This document shows, in pieces, positions 7,986 through 16,455 of a DNA stretch of 30,163 nucleotides. Every line of letters starts with the position of its first letter. Position 1 is the stretch's first letter. A program made the translations under genes and the position numbers. Source of the stretch: a virus; IMG/VR virus record IMGVR_UViG_3300028840_001253, positions 1 to 30,163 of that record; one strand, 5' to 3'. The notes beneath the pieces are model-generated. The model saw nothing but the letters and a program-made list of their open reading frames with translations, had not been told where the DNA came from and ran no database searches.

Positions 7986-9016
7986 TAGCCAGTCTCATAA
8001 CCAAATTGAGCCGCATTGATCCCAGATTCCGTCCACGCTACTCCCGTGTCTGGGTCAAGTTCAACGACCCGCCAGAGAACCTTATATGACGTTGTCCCAA
8101 TGGACTGAGCTGTGTCTGAACTTTCTGTTGTCCCTGTCTTTGCAAGCGTTGCTAGTGTGAATGCCGTCGCGTCAGTTTGTCTGCACACCGTATTGATTTG
8201 AACAGCCTTTATGTCGCCAAGACTCGTCGGCATCGACTGGTAGTTAAATAGGTCTTTGTTTGTCGACGTCGAGTCGGTATTGTAGGTGGTGTTTTGATCA
8301 TTAGGAATCTCATCCACATTCTGATAGTTTGACCCGGCGCTTGGAGTCCAATCCGAGCTATCCCCGGCTGCATTCGGCATGATGACATCCACGCGGACGT
8401 TACCTAACCAAGTGTTGTTCTGGGACCCTGAGTCATTCGCTACATACCAGTCATCAAATTGAAAGTCATCACTAGCTGTTGAACTTCCAAGTAGTTTTAC
8501 ATACTCGTAACCGGGTGTCCCACTCTCTTGCGTATCTTGACTTGTTAGACTAAGAACATTCGTGGTGCCACCCACACGGACATCAATAGTTCCAGCGCTG
8601 TTGCTACAGACTGCTTTGAACTCTAAGAAATACCATATGTTAGGTGAGAGACCCGCAGTCGTTGAGGTTCCAAGAAGAGTAGTGTCACGGTAGCAAGCAA
8701 TCTCCCCACCGGCTGTGAGGCGGAAGTTAATGCTGCGTGTGACGCCAGTTTCATACAAGGTTAGGAACTCTTCAGTGCTCGAAACAGCATCGTAGTAGAA
8801 TGCAAACCCAATGAACATTGTTACATTGGTTCCTAGGCTTCTTGTGCGTAGAAACCCCGTGGGGTCCATGATTAAACTCTTCCCCGAACCAAGTCGAGGG
8901 GCCTCCAATGTGCTTAATGCCATTACTGAGTCGCCGTACTTAGCAACTGTCCCGATAGGAGCAACACCGTTGGTTGTTCCGAAGGAATCGAAACCTTCAA
9001 TCCATAATACAGCCAT
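7985..9016 (-). CDS. Beta-rich (LamG-like) virion structural protein
   Basis: The 343-residue protein opens with WIEGFDSFG and runs through alternating beta-type sequence such as FIGFAFYYD, FLTLYETG and IWYFLEFK, which fits a LamG/concanavalin-like sandwich over about residues 1-200. The middle includes DDFQFDDWYVAND, a phrase often seen in such phage proteins, followed by VDVIMPNAAGDSSDW and a second beta region. It lies between another tail protein and the repeat protein in the tail-tip module, so it is probably a tail-tip or decoration component that binds surface sugars. AGGAG lies seven bases before the ATG. The stop overlaps the next start (TAATG). Exact role unknown. Confidence 0.7.
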   Translation of the reverse strand: MAVLWIEGFDSFGTTNGVAPIGTVAKYGDSVMALSTLEAPRLGSGKSLIMDPTGFLRTRSLGTNVTMFIGFAFYYDAVSSTEEFLTLYETGVTRSINFRLTAGGEIACYRDTTLLGTSTTAGLSPNIWYFLEFKAVCSNSAGTIDVRVGGTTNVLSLTSQDTQESGTPGYEYVKLLGSSTASDDFQFDDWYVANDSGSQNNTWLGNVRVDVIMPNAAGDSSDWTPSAGSNYQNVDEIPNDQNTTYNTDSTSTNKDLFNYQSMPTSLGDIKAVQINTVCRQTDATAFTLATLAKTGTTESSDTAQSIGTTSYKVLWRVVELDPDTGVAWTESGINAAQFGYETG

Positions 9017-9041
9017 TGAATTACTCCTGTTAGTAAAATGC

Positions 9042-9067
9042 TAGGGCCTACTTCCTTGCAAGCCCTA
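9042..9067 (-). terminator. Weak terminator-like hairpin before the LamG-like gene
   Basis: In the 81-nt gap after the 208-aa gene, TAGGGC and GCCCTA pair across a 14-nt loop. On the minus strand the stem is followed within a few bases by TTTT (GCATTTTAC). Stem and T-run are short, so termination would be partial at best. Confidence 0.35.
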
Positions 9068-9097
9068 ACCGGCGAGGGAGACTACGCCATCTCCAGT

Positions 9098-9724
9098 TTA
9101 CGCACTCACTGTATAGGTGACCTTCAGTTGGTCACTCGCAGCCACAACCACGTCACCACTTGTGAACAGAGCAGTTGCCCACAATGTACCACCAGATGCG
9201 TGATCACCCTTTGTCTGGGCACCGGCGATACCACCGACGCAGAAGATACCTTTGACAGTACCCGATCCAGTGATGTCGTAAATCGCAACAGTGGAGTTGC
9301 TGATCGACTGGGCCGACGCTGCATCGGGTCCCCACTCAGGTCGCGTTGTTGTGCTGGACGCATTGTTCGCATCCGTGTAGGATGTAAACTCATCCCAGCC
9401 GTTTCCAGCCTGGTTAATGTCATCGTACGTGTCTCCGTCAGCCAGAGCCGAGTAGGACGCGTTGTCGATGAGACCGAGATACCAAGATGTGATCTGGGTA
9501 TCGGCATTGAAAGCGACGTCAAGCAGGTTGTTCTTGCCTTCGTTTGTGATTCCGTTCGCGATGTTCCATTCGTTGATCCGCTTCCCACCGCGCCACTGCG
9601 ACACGTTGAACATACCACGGATTTCATACAGGCCACTTCTCATGTCCTGGGACGCCGCAGGGTTCGCGGCGCGGATGATGCTCACAGCCGCACTTTGCGT
9701 TGCGTCAATCTTAGATGCTGACAT
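9098..9724 (-). CDS. Tail-associated structural protein, unassigned
   Basis: This 208-residue protein follows the tape measure and starts with a strong AGGAGGAG site. After a short helical N-terminus, it reads GLYEIRGMFNVSQWRGG, then NGITNEGKNNLLDVAF and WYLGLIDNASYSALADGDTY, and ends in a beta strand (LKVTYTVSA). This pattern, with a 'new domain at residue ~50, ligand-like beta sandwich after', recurs in tail and virion proteins of many phages without a known function. There are no catalytic motifs. Being placed between the tape measure and distal-tail-like genes, it probably belongs to the tail tip or lower tail. I cannot give a firmer function. Confidence 0.65.
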   Translation of the reverse strand: MSASKIDATQSAAVSIIRAANPAASQDMRSGLYEIRGMFNVSQWRGGKRINEWNIANGITNEGKNNLLDVAFNADTQITSWYLGLIDNASYSALADGDTYDDINQAGNGWDEFTSYTDANNASSTTTRPEWGPDAASAQSISNSTVAIYDITGSGTVKGIFCVGGIAGAQTKGDHASGGTLWATALFTSGDVVVAASDQLKVTYTVSA

Positions 9725-9736
9725 CTGATTCTCCTC

Positions 9737-12700
9737 CTAAAGAGAAAGGGTGTTGCGCCGCATTTCTCGTTTGAGAGCGCGACCGAGTTGTCTACCAGCC
9801 CTGTCATCAACACGCGATGTTGATGTGTTGACTGTTACGTTGATGTCTCCGAAGTTAGAGACGGGACCGCCCTCTTGACGGTATATTGGTTGCACGCCAG
9901 CATTCATTGCTTGCAGCTGCGTGTAGAACTTCCGTGATGCTCGGGGATTCATTACGACTTCCCCTGGAGTTAACATGGCGGGAACCGTATCGGTCCCCTT
10001 TGGAACAAAGCCACCACCCGCAAGATAGCGAGCCCTGACATTGCGTCCAATCTGAGCGTTCCCAACTTGCGATGTTGGCACGGTGGGGAATTGAATGTTC
10101 CCAGCCGCTTGCCCGACCGAGGTGACAAGGTTTAACATACCCTGCAACTGCTGATTTGTGTTCGCAGTCGTTTGTTCGACGGTACCCATTGTCGAGTTCA
10201 ATTGGGTTGTCGCTTGTGTTGTGTTACCAGCTTCTGTTGTGGCATTCTTCAGTTCCGTATCGATACCCTGCGCACCAGCCGCCCGTTGCTCTGTTGTAGC
10301 TGCACCTTGTTGAATTAGTCTTCCTAATTCAGCAGCCGACCTTGCGAACGAGGCTTCTGTGTTTCTGATCGTGGTATCGAGGACAGTTCTTTGGATGACG
10401 GACAGGCTGGCAAATAAGGCTTGGTAATCGTTGTCCAGCTTAATAAGGCTGGCAGACAAGTCCGCAGCTGTCTTCGTCCCGGCTGTTGCCGTGATGTTGG
10501 CAGCTGTTTGTGCAAGCGTATCCAATTCTGTTCGGGCACCAGCAATATCAAACCCCTGCGTTGAACCACCCGGTGTCAAGAAGGCAGCGGAACTAATACC
10601 TGCGGCGACAGGGACGGTTACCACTTTGGCAGCTTGCTCCCAGAAGGTAGCCCCCTCCTTCATGATCTCATTGATTTCCCTCGTGGTGTTGTGCAAGTCT
10701 TCTGTTGCCGACTTCTGAGCTTCGATGTTCTCTGCCACTTTGATTTGGCGAGCCTTCTCTTCGTTGACAAACGAAACCAAGGCGTCGACTGTGCCAGTCC
10801 CACCTAACCCAAACTGAATCTCTTGTAACTTGGATCGATCGATGCCTTCACTCAGCCCTCGGTTAACAGCCTTCGTGACCGCGTCTGCGATCCCGAGTTC
10901 AATGTCGATGTTCAGCTTGTTCAAGGAACGACCACTGAGAACCACGTCAACATCAATACCCGCCGCACGCTGTGATTGGAGGGCACTGTTGATGTCTCGA
11001 TTGAACTCAGCAAAGCTAAAGATGTCGTTTGCTGTTAGCTTGGCATTATCAGGTAGAGCCAGACCACGTATGGTACTCAGACCTTGCTGAATCTGCTTTG
11101 TTATGTCCGATCGCTGCGTGAAGTTATCGGTGACATTCAATTTGTCTTGGAGATCAAGAACGTTCTTTACTGCCTTCTGTAAGCTTTGGAGACGACCTTG
11201 CTCGGCTTCCTGCTCGGCTGCCAGTTGTGCGGTACGCTGTCTCTGCTTGCGAGCCTGTGTCTCTTCGGCTGCGATTAAGGCGCGTTGGGACGAGAAGCGA
11301 GACTGAGCAATGCGGTTTTGGAGTGCCAGGTTGCCAGTTGTTTGGGCTGCCGCCGATGCCTCGCGCAAGAACCCGTCCGCTCGCTGCTGGACACGCAGAG
11401 CTGCTGATACGTCTTCTTGTGTTCGTGCTGACGCGAGAGCCTCTGACGCGGAGCGGGCGAGGGATAGCCCACGCTGCTCGGCAGCAGAGGCTTGTGCAAT
11501 CGCTGAGCGACGCTTGTTGAGAAACTTGAACTCGTCGTCGGCTAAGGCTGCACGGCGATCCGCCGCACGGAGGTCTGCGTCAAGAGCAAGCTGTGTTGCA
11601 TCTTCACGTTCGCTTCCGAGGTTACTAACTAGGTCTTTGTTGGCTTGTACGATTGCGTCGAGTACGGACTTACTGTCGGACTTGATTTTAGCGTTGGTTT
11701 CTTCCCAATTCTTGATACGCTGTTGTAGAATCCCACGCTCGTCGCGTATGTACTCAGAGATACCTGAGAATCGTTCACGAATACTTTGCCGTTCAATCTC
11801 TAACAGTTGCTGACGAACGCTGCGTGCTTGTTGAACACGTGTGGCACTCGCTTGCTCAGCGGACTTTATTGTTTCTGCAAGTGCCTGCTTTCCACTCTCT
11901 TCCGCAGCCGCCTCAATTGCTAAATAGGCAGCAACAATTCCGCCAGCGACAGCAACCACTGTCCCAGCTGCAATTGTCACGGCACCAAACGACTGTGCGA
12001 GGAGGAAGTTCTTAATGGCTACCGCGCCAGCGGCACCACCATAGATACCAAGAACTGTGCCAGCTGTTATGACAACTGGGATCATCGCTTTAATTACAAT
12101 TGTTGCGTTGTCGCCAGCGTTTGTGAGTTCAAGGAAACGGCGCGTGGCTGAGAGTATAGCCTGCCCCATGTCAACCGTCAGTGCGTTGCTGAGTTGGTTT
12201 AGTTGCCGCTCGACTCGTTCAGCATCAGTCTCGATTCTGATTTCCAACTTCTCTTGCACAAGGCTCTGTGAAACGTTGTTGATGCTTTCCAGGTTGCTTG
12301 CGAGTTGTCTTCCATCATCGCGCGCCAAGACTAAGGCACCCGCCAACCCACGAACACGCGGGATCAACTTCGCCATCTCACTGGCACTTCCGCCAGATGC
12401 TTCAGAGATCAACTTTAGGGCGCCCTCAAGACCAAGGGCTTCGATGGCGACTTCACCAGAGGCAAAGCCAGCTTTGTCCAAGACTTCAACCATCGCATCC
12501 GTCGGCTTGATGAACGCGTTAATAACACCACGGAGTTGGGTTGCAGCCTTCGCTGTGTCCACACCATTGATCGTCAATGTTGCGAACGCGGCAGACAACT
12601 CTTCAACGGACCCACCCGCTTCTTTGAACAGAGGAGCAACGGTGCCGAAGCTGTTAGACAGCTCATCGATACGTGTACGACCAAGTCGAACCGTCTCGAA

Positions 12701-13456
12701 GAAGATTGCAGCAAGCTTATCAGTGTCACGTGAGGCTAACCCAAAAGCATTTATCGTGCCGGTCATCAACTCAACTGTTGAGCTAAAGTCAGCAACACCG
12801 ACCTTCGCCAAACGCGCAGATGCTTCGAGCACACCAATCTGATTGGAAGCCCCCTGAATCTGATTTGAGATCACCTGATAGAGACCTTCACTTACCTCAC
12901 CGAGAGGGAGATTGAAGGCATCAGCGATTCCTCGAACAGACTCTGCCGCTCTATCGAAGCTTCCAAAGGTTCCTTGTGAAATCGTCTGGATTTCACTGAT
13001 CTGGAGTTGGAACTCTTTCGCACTCGCGGTTGCCTCTCCAAATGTGTTGATGAGTGTGTTGATGCCGCGAACAATCAGCTGCGTGCTAATGATACGTCCC
13101 AGTAGTTGGAACCCTACCGCCATGCTCGTGATGGCGCCACCAGCTGATTGGGCGAGCTTTGCCATGTCTCTGGTGGTTGTTCCGATAGCACCGCCGAGCG
13201 CCCCGAGCCGACCTCGGAGACCACCAACTTGCTTACCAACCTTCTCGGCGGCGTCAGCGGCTTTGACCGCTCCGACGACGAACTTGTTTCCGATCGCTCC
13301 AGCGACTTGGTTGGATTGCCCGGCTAACGGCTTCATCTTCCCTGCGAGTGTATCGAGGGAGGACCCCAATCCTTTGAGGCGCGCATCGAGGGCATCAACA
13401 GCACGGAGTGCTTCAGTGACATCGATACCAAGATTCTGCCTAATTTCGTCAGCCAT
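9737..13456 (-). CDS. Tail tape measure protein
   Basis: At 1239 residues this is the longest gene, as expected for the tape measure that sets tail length. Residues about 130-390 match the TP901-type core: EFQLQISEIQTISQG, then LPLGEVSEGLYQVISNQ, LMTGTINAFGL and DTAKAATQLRGVINAFI. Residues about 445-510 are strongly hydrophobic and Gly/Ala-rich, typical of the membrane-passing part. A long helical region (about 530-790) is coiled-coil-like. Near the C-terminus is the widespread signature GGGFVPKGTDTVPAMLTPGE. No lysozyme or peptidase motif is visible. Using the usual ~1.5 Å per residue, the tail would be around 180 nm (an inference). Start overlaps the upstream stop (TAATG). Confidence 0.95.
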   Translation of the reverse strand: MADEIRQNLGIDVTEALRAVDALDARLKGLGSSLDTLAGKMKPLAGQSNQVAGAIGNKFVVGAVKAADAAEKVGKQVGGLRGRLGALGGAIGTTTRDMAKLAQSAGGAITSMAVGFQLLGRIISTQLIVRGINTLINTFGEATASAKEFQLQISEIQTISQGTFGSFDRAAESVRGIADAFNLPLGEVSEGLYQVISNQIQGASNQIGVLEASARLAKVGVADFSSTVELMTGTINAFGLASRDTDKLAAIFFETVRLGRTRIDELSNSFGTVAPLFKEAGGSVEELSAAFATLTINGVDTAKAATQLRGVINAFIKPTDAMVEVLDKAGFASGEVAIEALGLEGALKLISEASGGSASEMAKLIPRVRGLAGALVLARDDGRQLASNLESINNVSQSLVQEKLEIRIETDAERVERQLNQLSNALTVDMGQAILSATRRFLELTNAGDNATIVIKAMIPVVITAGTVLGIYGGAAGAVAIKNFLLAQSFGAVTIAAGTVVAVAGGIVAAYLAIEAAAEESGKQALAETIKSAEQASATRVQQARSVRQQLLEIERQSIRERFSGISEYIRDERGILQQRIKNWEETNAKIKSDSKSVLDAIVQANKDLVSNLGSEREDATQLALDADLRAADRRAALADDEFKFLNKRRSAIAQASAAEQRGLSLARSASEALASARTQEDVSAALRVQQRADGFLREASAAAQTTGNLALQNRIAQSRFSSQRALIAAEETQARKQRQRTAQLAAEQEAEQGRLQSLQKAVKNVLDLQDKLNVTDNFTQRSDITKQIQQGLSTIRGLALPDNAKLTANDIFSFAEFNRDINSALQSQRAAGIDVDVVLSGRSLNKLNIDIELGIADAVTKAVNRGLSEGIDRSKLQEIQFGLGGTGTVDALVSFVNEEKARQIKVAENIEAQKSATEDLHNTTREINEIMKEGATFWEQAAKVVTVPVAAGISSAAFLTPGGSTQGFDIAGARTELDTLAQTAANITATAGTKTAADLSASLIKLDNDYQALFASLSVIQRTVLDTTIRNTEASFARSAAELGRLIQQGAATTEQRAAGAQGIDTELKNATTEAGNTTQATTQLNSTMGTVEQTTANTNQQLQGMLNLVTSVGQAAGNIQFPTVPTSQVGNAQIGRNVRARYLAGGGFVPKGTDTVPAMLTPGEVVMNPRASRKFYTQLQAMNAGVQPIYRQEGGPVSNFGDINVTVNTSTSRVDDRAGRQLGRALKREMRRNTLSL

Positions 13457-13971
13457 TATATTCGCCTCGTTTCGACCACTTTGATGGTCGGTAAGGGTAA
13501 CCTGATCCTGCGCACTACCGTGTCAAAAGCCACACGTCCCTTCTCTTGAAACCTGTAGGGGGTTGGGTGTCGCAACCCGCTAAAGATGTTCGGGTCATAC
13601 GTCACGTTGGCATTATTGAATTCGTTGAAGATCAGGTGGTCGAGTGACGTCGTGTACTCAAAGTAGAAGTCACCCCTCTTCTCGTCCCCGCCGAATGTGC
13701 CGGTACTTTGTGCGCGTCCAACTGCGGGTCCTAATCCTGCCGCGCGTCCAAACTGCGTGGGACTGATGTTCAATGAGAAGTTGACCTCTGAAGCCAGATC
13801 ACTGAATGTCCCGAGGGCAGCCCCACTCCACACTGGGATAGGGGCAGTCGCGGCGTTGAGCCAAGCAATGGCGGCTTCTTTCAACCGCTCCCTCATCTCT
13901 TCGATTATCTTGGCTTTCCATCTGTTAACGTCAATTCCTGGCTTTCGTATGGTGCCTTTGAATTTCAACAT
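13456..13971 (-). CDS. Minor tail/neck morphogenesis protein, unassigned
   Basis: The 171-residue protein has a basic helical N-terminus (NRWKAKIIEEMRERLKEAAIAWLNA), followed by APIPVWSGAALGTFSDLA, which resembles the start of HK97 gp10-like minor proteins where a helix leads into a TGxL-type turn. The second half is beta-type (FYFEYTTSLDHLIFNEFN) with a basic end (VVRRIRLPLP). It lies between the tail chaperone and the tape measure and shares a TAATG junction with the latter. The gp10-like resemblance is weak, so I treat it as a morphogenesis protein of unknown role. Confidence 0.6.
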   Translation of the reverse strand: MLKFKGTIRKPGIDVNRWKAKIIEEMRERLKEAAIAWLNAATAPIPVWSGAALGTFSDLASEVNFSLNISPTQFGRAAGLGPAVGRAQSTGTFGGDEKRGDFYFEYTTSLDHLIFNEFNNANVTYDPNIFSGLRHPTPYRFQEKGRVAFDTVVRRIRLPLPTIKVVETRRI

Positions 13972-13985
13972 GGTCAGGTCGCACC

Positions 13986-14240
13986 TTATCGTCTTGGACT
14001 ACGAGTTCCGCCAGAACGGTAGCTCGCTGATTGGGGCATCCGTGCCGATTCATTCGAGTCCATTCCACTTTCATCATGCGTGCTTACTTGATCATAAGCC
14101 AAGACATCGGCTTGCTGCTCACTGCTCAGGTCATCCCAGTGGGTTTTCCCATCTTGTTTTGGGAGACCTGGTGGAGTGATGCTTAACCTGTCACAGGCTC
14201 GCCAGATTGCGTATCGCTGGGACCTTCCTCTGGGCCACAT
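13986..14240 (-). CDS. Tail assembly chaperone, -1 frame extension (gpT-like)
   Basis: This frame overlaps the end of the upstream chaperone and lies exactly in its -1 frame. It is open from 14303 (after an in-frame TGA at 14304-14306) to its stop at 13986. The key segment YAIWRACDRLSITPPG, then WDDLSSEQQADVLAYDQV, matches the pattern of second-frame tail chaperones, where a short W..L..EQ..LLAY motif follows. The nominal ATG at 14240 has no ribosome binding site at a usable distance, which supports expression as a frameshift fusion. I see no canonical slippery heptamer; possible shift points are TCT-TTC (14273-14278) and CCA (14231-14233). The fusion would be about 240 residues if the shift is at the first. 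Confidence 0.6.
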   Translation of the reverse strand: MWPRGRSQRYAIWRACDRLSITPPGLPKQDGKTHWDDLSSEQQADVLAYDQVSTHDESGMDSNESARMPQSASYRSGGTRSPRR

Positions 14241-14707
14241 GAATCGCTTCGCGCCTGCTCCTGACCACGTGAGAAAGACTCTCGCGCCGCTTTGAGCTTG
14301 TTCTCATTCAGGTTGTTCACGTCCAGAATGAGCCCAAAGATGAGTCCTGTTTCCATCGTCGTGAACCCTGCGGCATGCAGTTCGTCTTCCCACTTGACCC
14401 ACGTCTTGGGATTACTCTCCATGACGGTTTCCCATTCGAACTCGTACAGAGAATGGAGGGCGAGCCAACCAATCTTCTGGAGTCCATACTGACCCAGCCG
14501 AAGCTTGTACGTGTCGTCTTCACGGTCGGGGATGAACCCCTCACGCGTCTGCTTTCCAGGCGGCGTCGGCAGCGGGCAGAGCTTCTCGAACTCTGTGTAG
14601 TCCGGCACGGCTCTCGCCTTGACAACGATGTCTTCGCCCGTTTGCGGCAAGACAATGTAATCTTCGAACAGGGTCTTTTCGATCTCGCGACCAGCAATCT
14701 TTACCAT
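14183..14707 (-). CDS. Tail assembly chaperone (gpG-like)
   Basis: The 174-residue protein directly follows the tail tube gene and precedes the tape measure, the conserved place of the lambda gpG-type chaperone that coats the tape measure during tail assembly. It opens MVKIAGREIEKTLFEDYIVLP, typical of proteins that handle the tail-tube substrate, then has an acidic/aromatic middle (YEFEWETVMESNPKTW) and a disordered Ser/Glu/Pro-rich tail. ATG 14707 has GGAG eight bases upstream; an upstream TTG at 14722 is less likely. Its 3' end overlaps a -1 frame reading of gpT type. Assignment rests on position, size and the overlapping frame. Confidence 0.75.
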   Translation of the reverse strand: MVKIAGREIEKTLFEDYIVLPQTGEDIVVKARAVPDYTEFEKLCPLPTPPGKQTREGFIPDREDDTYKLRLGQYGLQKIGWLALHSLYEFEWETVMESNPKTWVKWEDELHAAGFTTMETGLIFGLILDVNNLNENKLKAARESFSRGQEQARSDSCGPEEGPSDTQSGEPVTG

Positions 14708-14726
14708 TTTGTAGTCTCCCAACTAA

Positions 14727-14765
14727 CGAAAGAAAGAAGGCGGACCGGACCGATTCCGGTCCGCC
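14727..14765 (-). terminator. Intrinsic terminator after the tail tube gene
   Basis: GGCGGACCGGA and TCCGGTCCGCC form a perfect 11-bp GC-rich stem with a 5-nt loop (14739-14765). On the minus strand it is followed by TTCTTTCTTTCG. It starts about 15 nt after the tail tube stop codon. This is the most convincing terminator in the window; it would limit read-through from the very abundant tube gene into the chaperone and tape measure. Confidence 0.75.
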
Positions 14766-14779
14766 ATAAAACACAATGC

Positions 14780-15874
14780 TTACGCAGTTACCCGCGTAAC
14801 GGTCGGCTTCGTAGCCTTGCAACGACCCGTGAAGGAAATCGTCGCGTCACTGATGTCGAACTCAGCGGTGTCCGCACGGAAGTCCGGGAACACAGTCACT
14901 TCGTTCTGGGTTGCCCCACACGACGGTGCGTGGGTCATCTGGATGTCAACCGCGTACGGCTCACAAAGGTCAGAAGACGAACTCACGAATTCGTCGGCTC
15001 CACCTTCGCCATACATGGCGTCGACCGGCGTGATAGCTTCGCCCGTGCCCGTGGTCACGAACTCATACACACCGTCAATTGTGACGTCCATCGGGACTTC
15101 GTCGTTCTCCTTGACTGTGTCCAGAATACCGCGATCGAGCAGATACTCGTAATCCTTGCTTCGCGTGTACGTCAGGTTACCATCACCAATCTTGATTGCC
15201 ACTTCGATCGGAGCGAACGTAATGACATCGTTGTCGGACGGGGTAGCTGTCGCACCCCAAGCCGGTGTGAACGTGATGTTGGTCGTCTGGTCGACGAATT
15301 CACCTTCGGTCGTGGTTGTGATGGCTTCACTCCCACCACCCGTCAAGCCCGTACCATCGACAGTGATCGCCGGATGGTTCTTCTTCTCAACGCTCGTGCC
15401 GTCAAACGTGAAGGTCGTGGGATTGGCGTCAGCCGTACCCGCACCCGCTACTGTGACGTCGCCAGCAACGTATGTTGCCACTGCCGCGAGGGCTGTGTCA
15501 ACCGCAGTCTGGATCGCAGCCGGAGCCGCGTCGTAGGCGATGTTGGCGGTCGTGACCGCAGCAGTCTCACCGTACAATTGAATGTCGAGTGTGAAGTTAC
15601 CAGCCGTCGCACCACTGGCGCTGAGGCTTTGGACTTCATTGACACCAGCACTGTTCGTACGTCCAGTTACGACGTAGACCTGGGTATTGCCAGCGGTGCT
15701 GACAGTAAAGCGAGCACCGATGGGGACTTTGTCCGTATCAGTGGTATTCAAAACGAGTGTGTCGACATCCACGTCGGTGTCGGAAGCGCCCGGCGTCGCT
15801 TCATTGATTGCGCCAGTGCCGGACAAACCATCTTTGATGATGATGGTAGCATCTCGAAGTTCGATGCGTGCCAT
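14780..15874 (-). CDS. Major tail tube protein with inserted surface domains
   Basis: The 364-residue protein sits in the canonical place upstream of the tail chaperone and has a strong GGAG site before its ATG. The tube core appears split: residues 1-22 (MARIELRDATIIIKDGLSGT) and about 215-364 (VEVAIKIGDGNLTYTRSKDY-like start, VPMDVTIDGVYEFVT, FDISDATISFTGR) are separated by an insert. The insert contains a short beta module (about 35-90) and, at about 93-178, a beta repeat of the widespread FTL-x-G-x-T-x-x-IAY-x-A-x-AAIQTAV type, here NFTLDIQLYGETAAV and NIAYDAAPAAIQTAV, found in phage and bacterial surface proteins. These would stud the outside of the tail tube. A hairpin terminator follows the stop. 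Confidence 0.8.
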   Translation of the reverse strand: MARIELRDATIIIKDGLSGTGAINEATPGASDTDVDVDTLVLNTTDTDKVPIGARFTVSTAGNTQVYVVTGRTNSAGVNEVQSLSASGATAGNFTLDIQLYGETAAVTTANIAYDAAPAAIQTAVDTALAAVATYVAGDVTVAGAGTADANPTTFTFDGTSVEKKNHPAITVDGTGLTGGGSEAITTTTEGEFVDQTTNITFTPAWGATATPSDNDVITFAPIEVAIKIGDGNLTYTRSKDYEYLLDRGILDTVKENDEVPMDVTIDGVYEFVTTGTGEAITPVDAMYGEGGADEFVSSSSDLCEPYAVDIQMTHAPSCGATQNEVTVFPDFRADTAEFDISDATISFTGRCKATKPTVTRVTA

Positions 15875-15948
15875 AGTTATGTCTCCTAGTTAGAGGTTGG
15901 CCGCCAATGGCCATTTGTTACAAATCAACCCGGGAAGCCGGTACTTGA

Positions 15949-16455
15949 TCAGACTGTCAGATACATGACATACCGAGCGTCAAGCTGTTGCTCGCGCAGT
16001 CGGTCCGTTTTGTCGAGTTGCCCAAAGTCCAAGTCCTTGACTGAGTCTTTCAGTCCAGTACGAGGTCTCAGGTGCCCTAACAGTGCCTGATCGTTCTGTG
16101 AGTCGACGCTGACGTCACCCAACCTATAGATCGGAATACAGGTGTCCATCGCTGCGTGGAACTTACCCGCGATACGCTCAAGTGTGTAAATGTCCTTCGA
16201 CTCCTCATCCATGTGGGATATCACGAGCACATTTATGTCGACCCACAAGCGCCAGTAGTTGGCACTCATCTCTTTCGTGAACGGGCCATTTACACGACAC
16301 TCAGCGCGGTCTGGTGCCTGCGTGAACGTCTCAGTAACCATGTCGATGCCAGCGACGAGAAACGGCAACGAGAGTGGTGTTGTGACATTCGTACGGAAAT
16401 ACTTTGTAATCGACTGCTTGATCCAGCGAGCCCAACGTTCGTTTGGTTGCGTCAT
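15949..16455 (-). CDS. Probable tail terminator/completion protein
   Basis: The 168-residue protein lies just upstream of the tail tube gene and overlaps the preceding gene by four bases (ATGA). Its N-terminal helix (NERWARWIKQSITKYFR) is followed by alternating beta-type sequence (YWRLWVDINVLVISH) and a helix (YTLERIAGKFHAAMDTCIPIY), a layout like the alpha-beta tail terminator proteins of siphoviruses, which cap the finished tail and bind the neck. Residues 80-90 carry a short acidic segment before the helix. The identification rests on gene order and secondary-structure character; no sequence motif is diagnostic. Confidence 0.6.
   Translation of the reverse strand: MTQPNERWARWIKQSITKYFRTNVTTPLSLPFLVAGIDMVTETFTQAPDRAECRVNGPFTKEMSANYWRLWVDINVLVISHMDEESKDIYTLERIAGKFHAAMDTCIPIYRLGDVSVDSQNDQALLGHLRPRTGLKDSVKDLDFGQLDKTDRLREQQLDARYVMYLTV

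Noticed and set aside
14708-14722. Upstream TTG start for the tail chaperone
   Set aside because: The GGAG ribosome site lies after it and points to the ATG at 14707.
14375-15889. Long plus-strand open frame (about 504 codons) opposite the tail tube and chaperone genes
   Set aside because: It mirrors codon periodicity of the minus-strand genes, has no ribosome site or recognisable protein character, and would be antisense to two well-supported genes.
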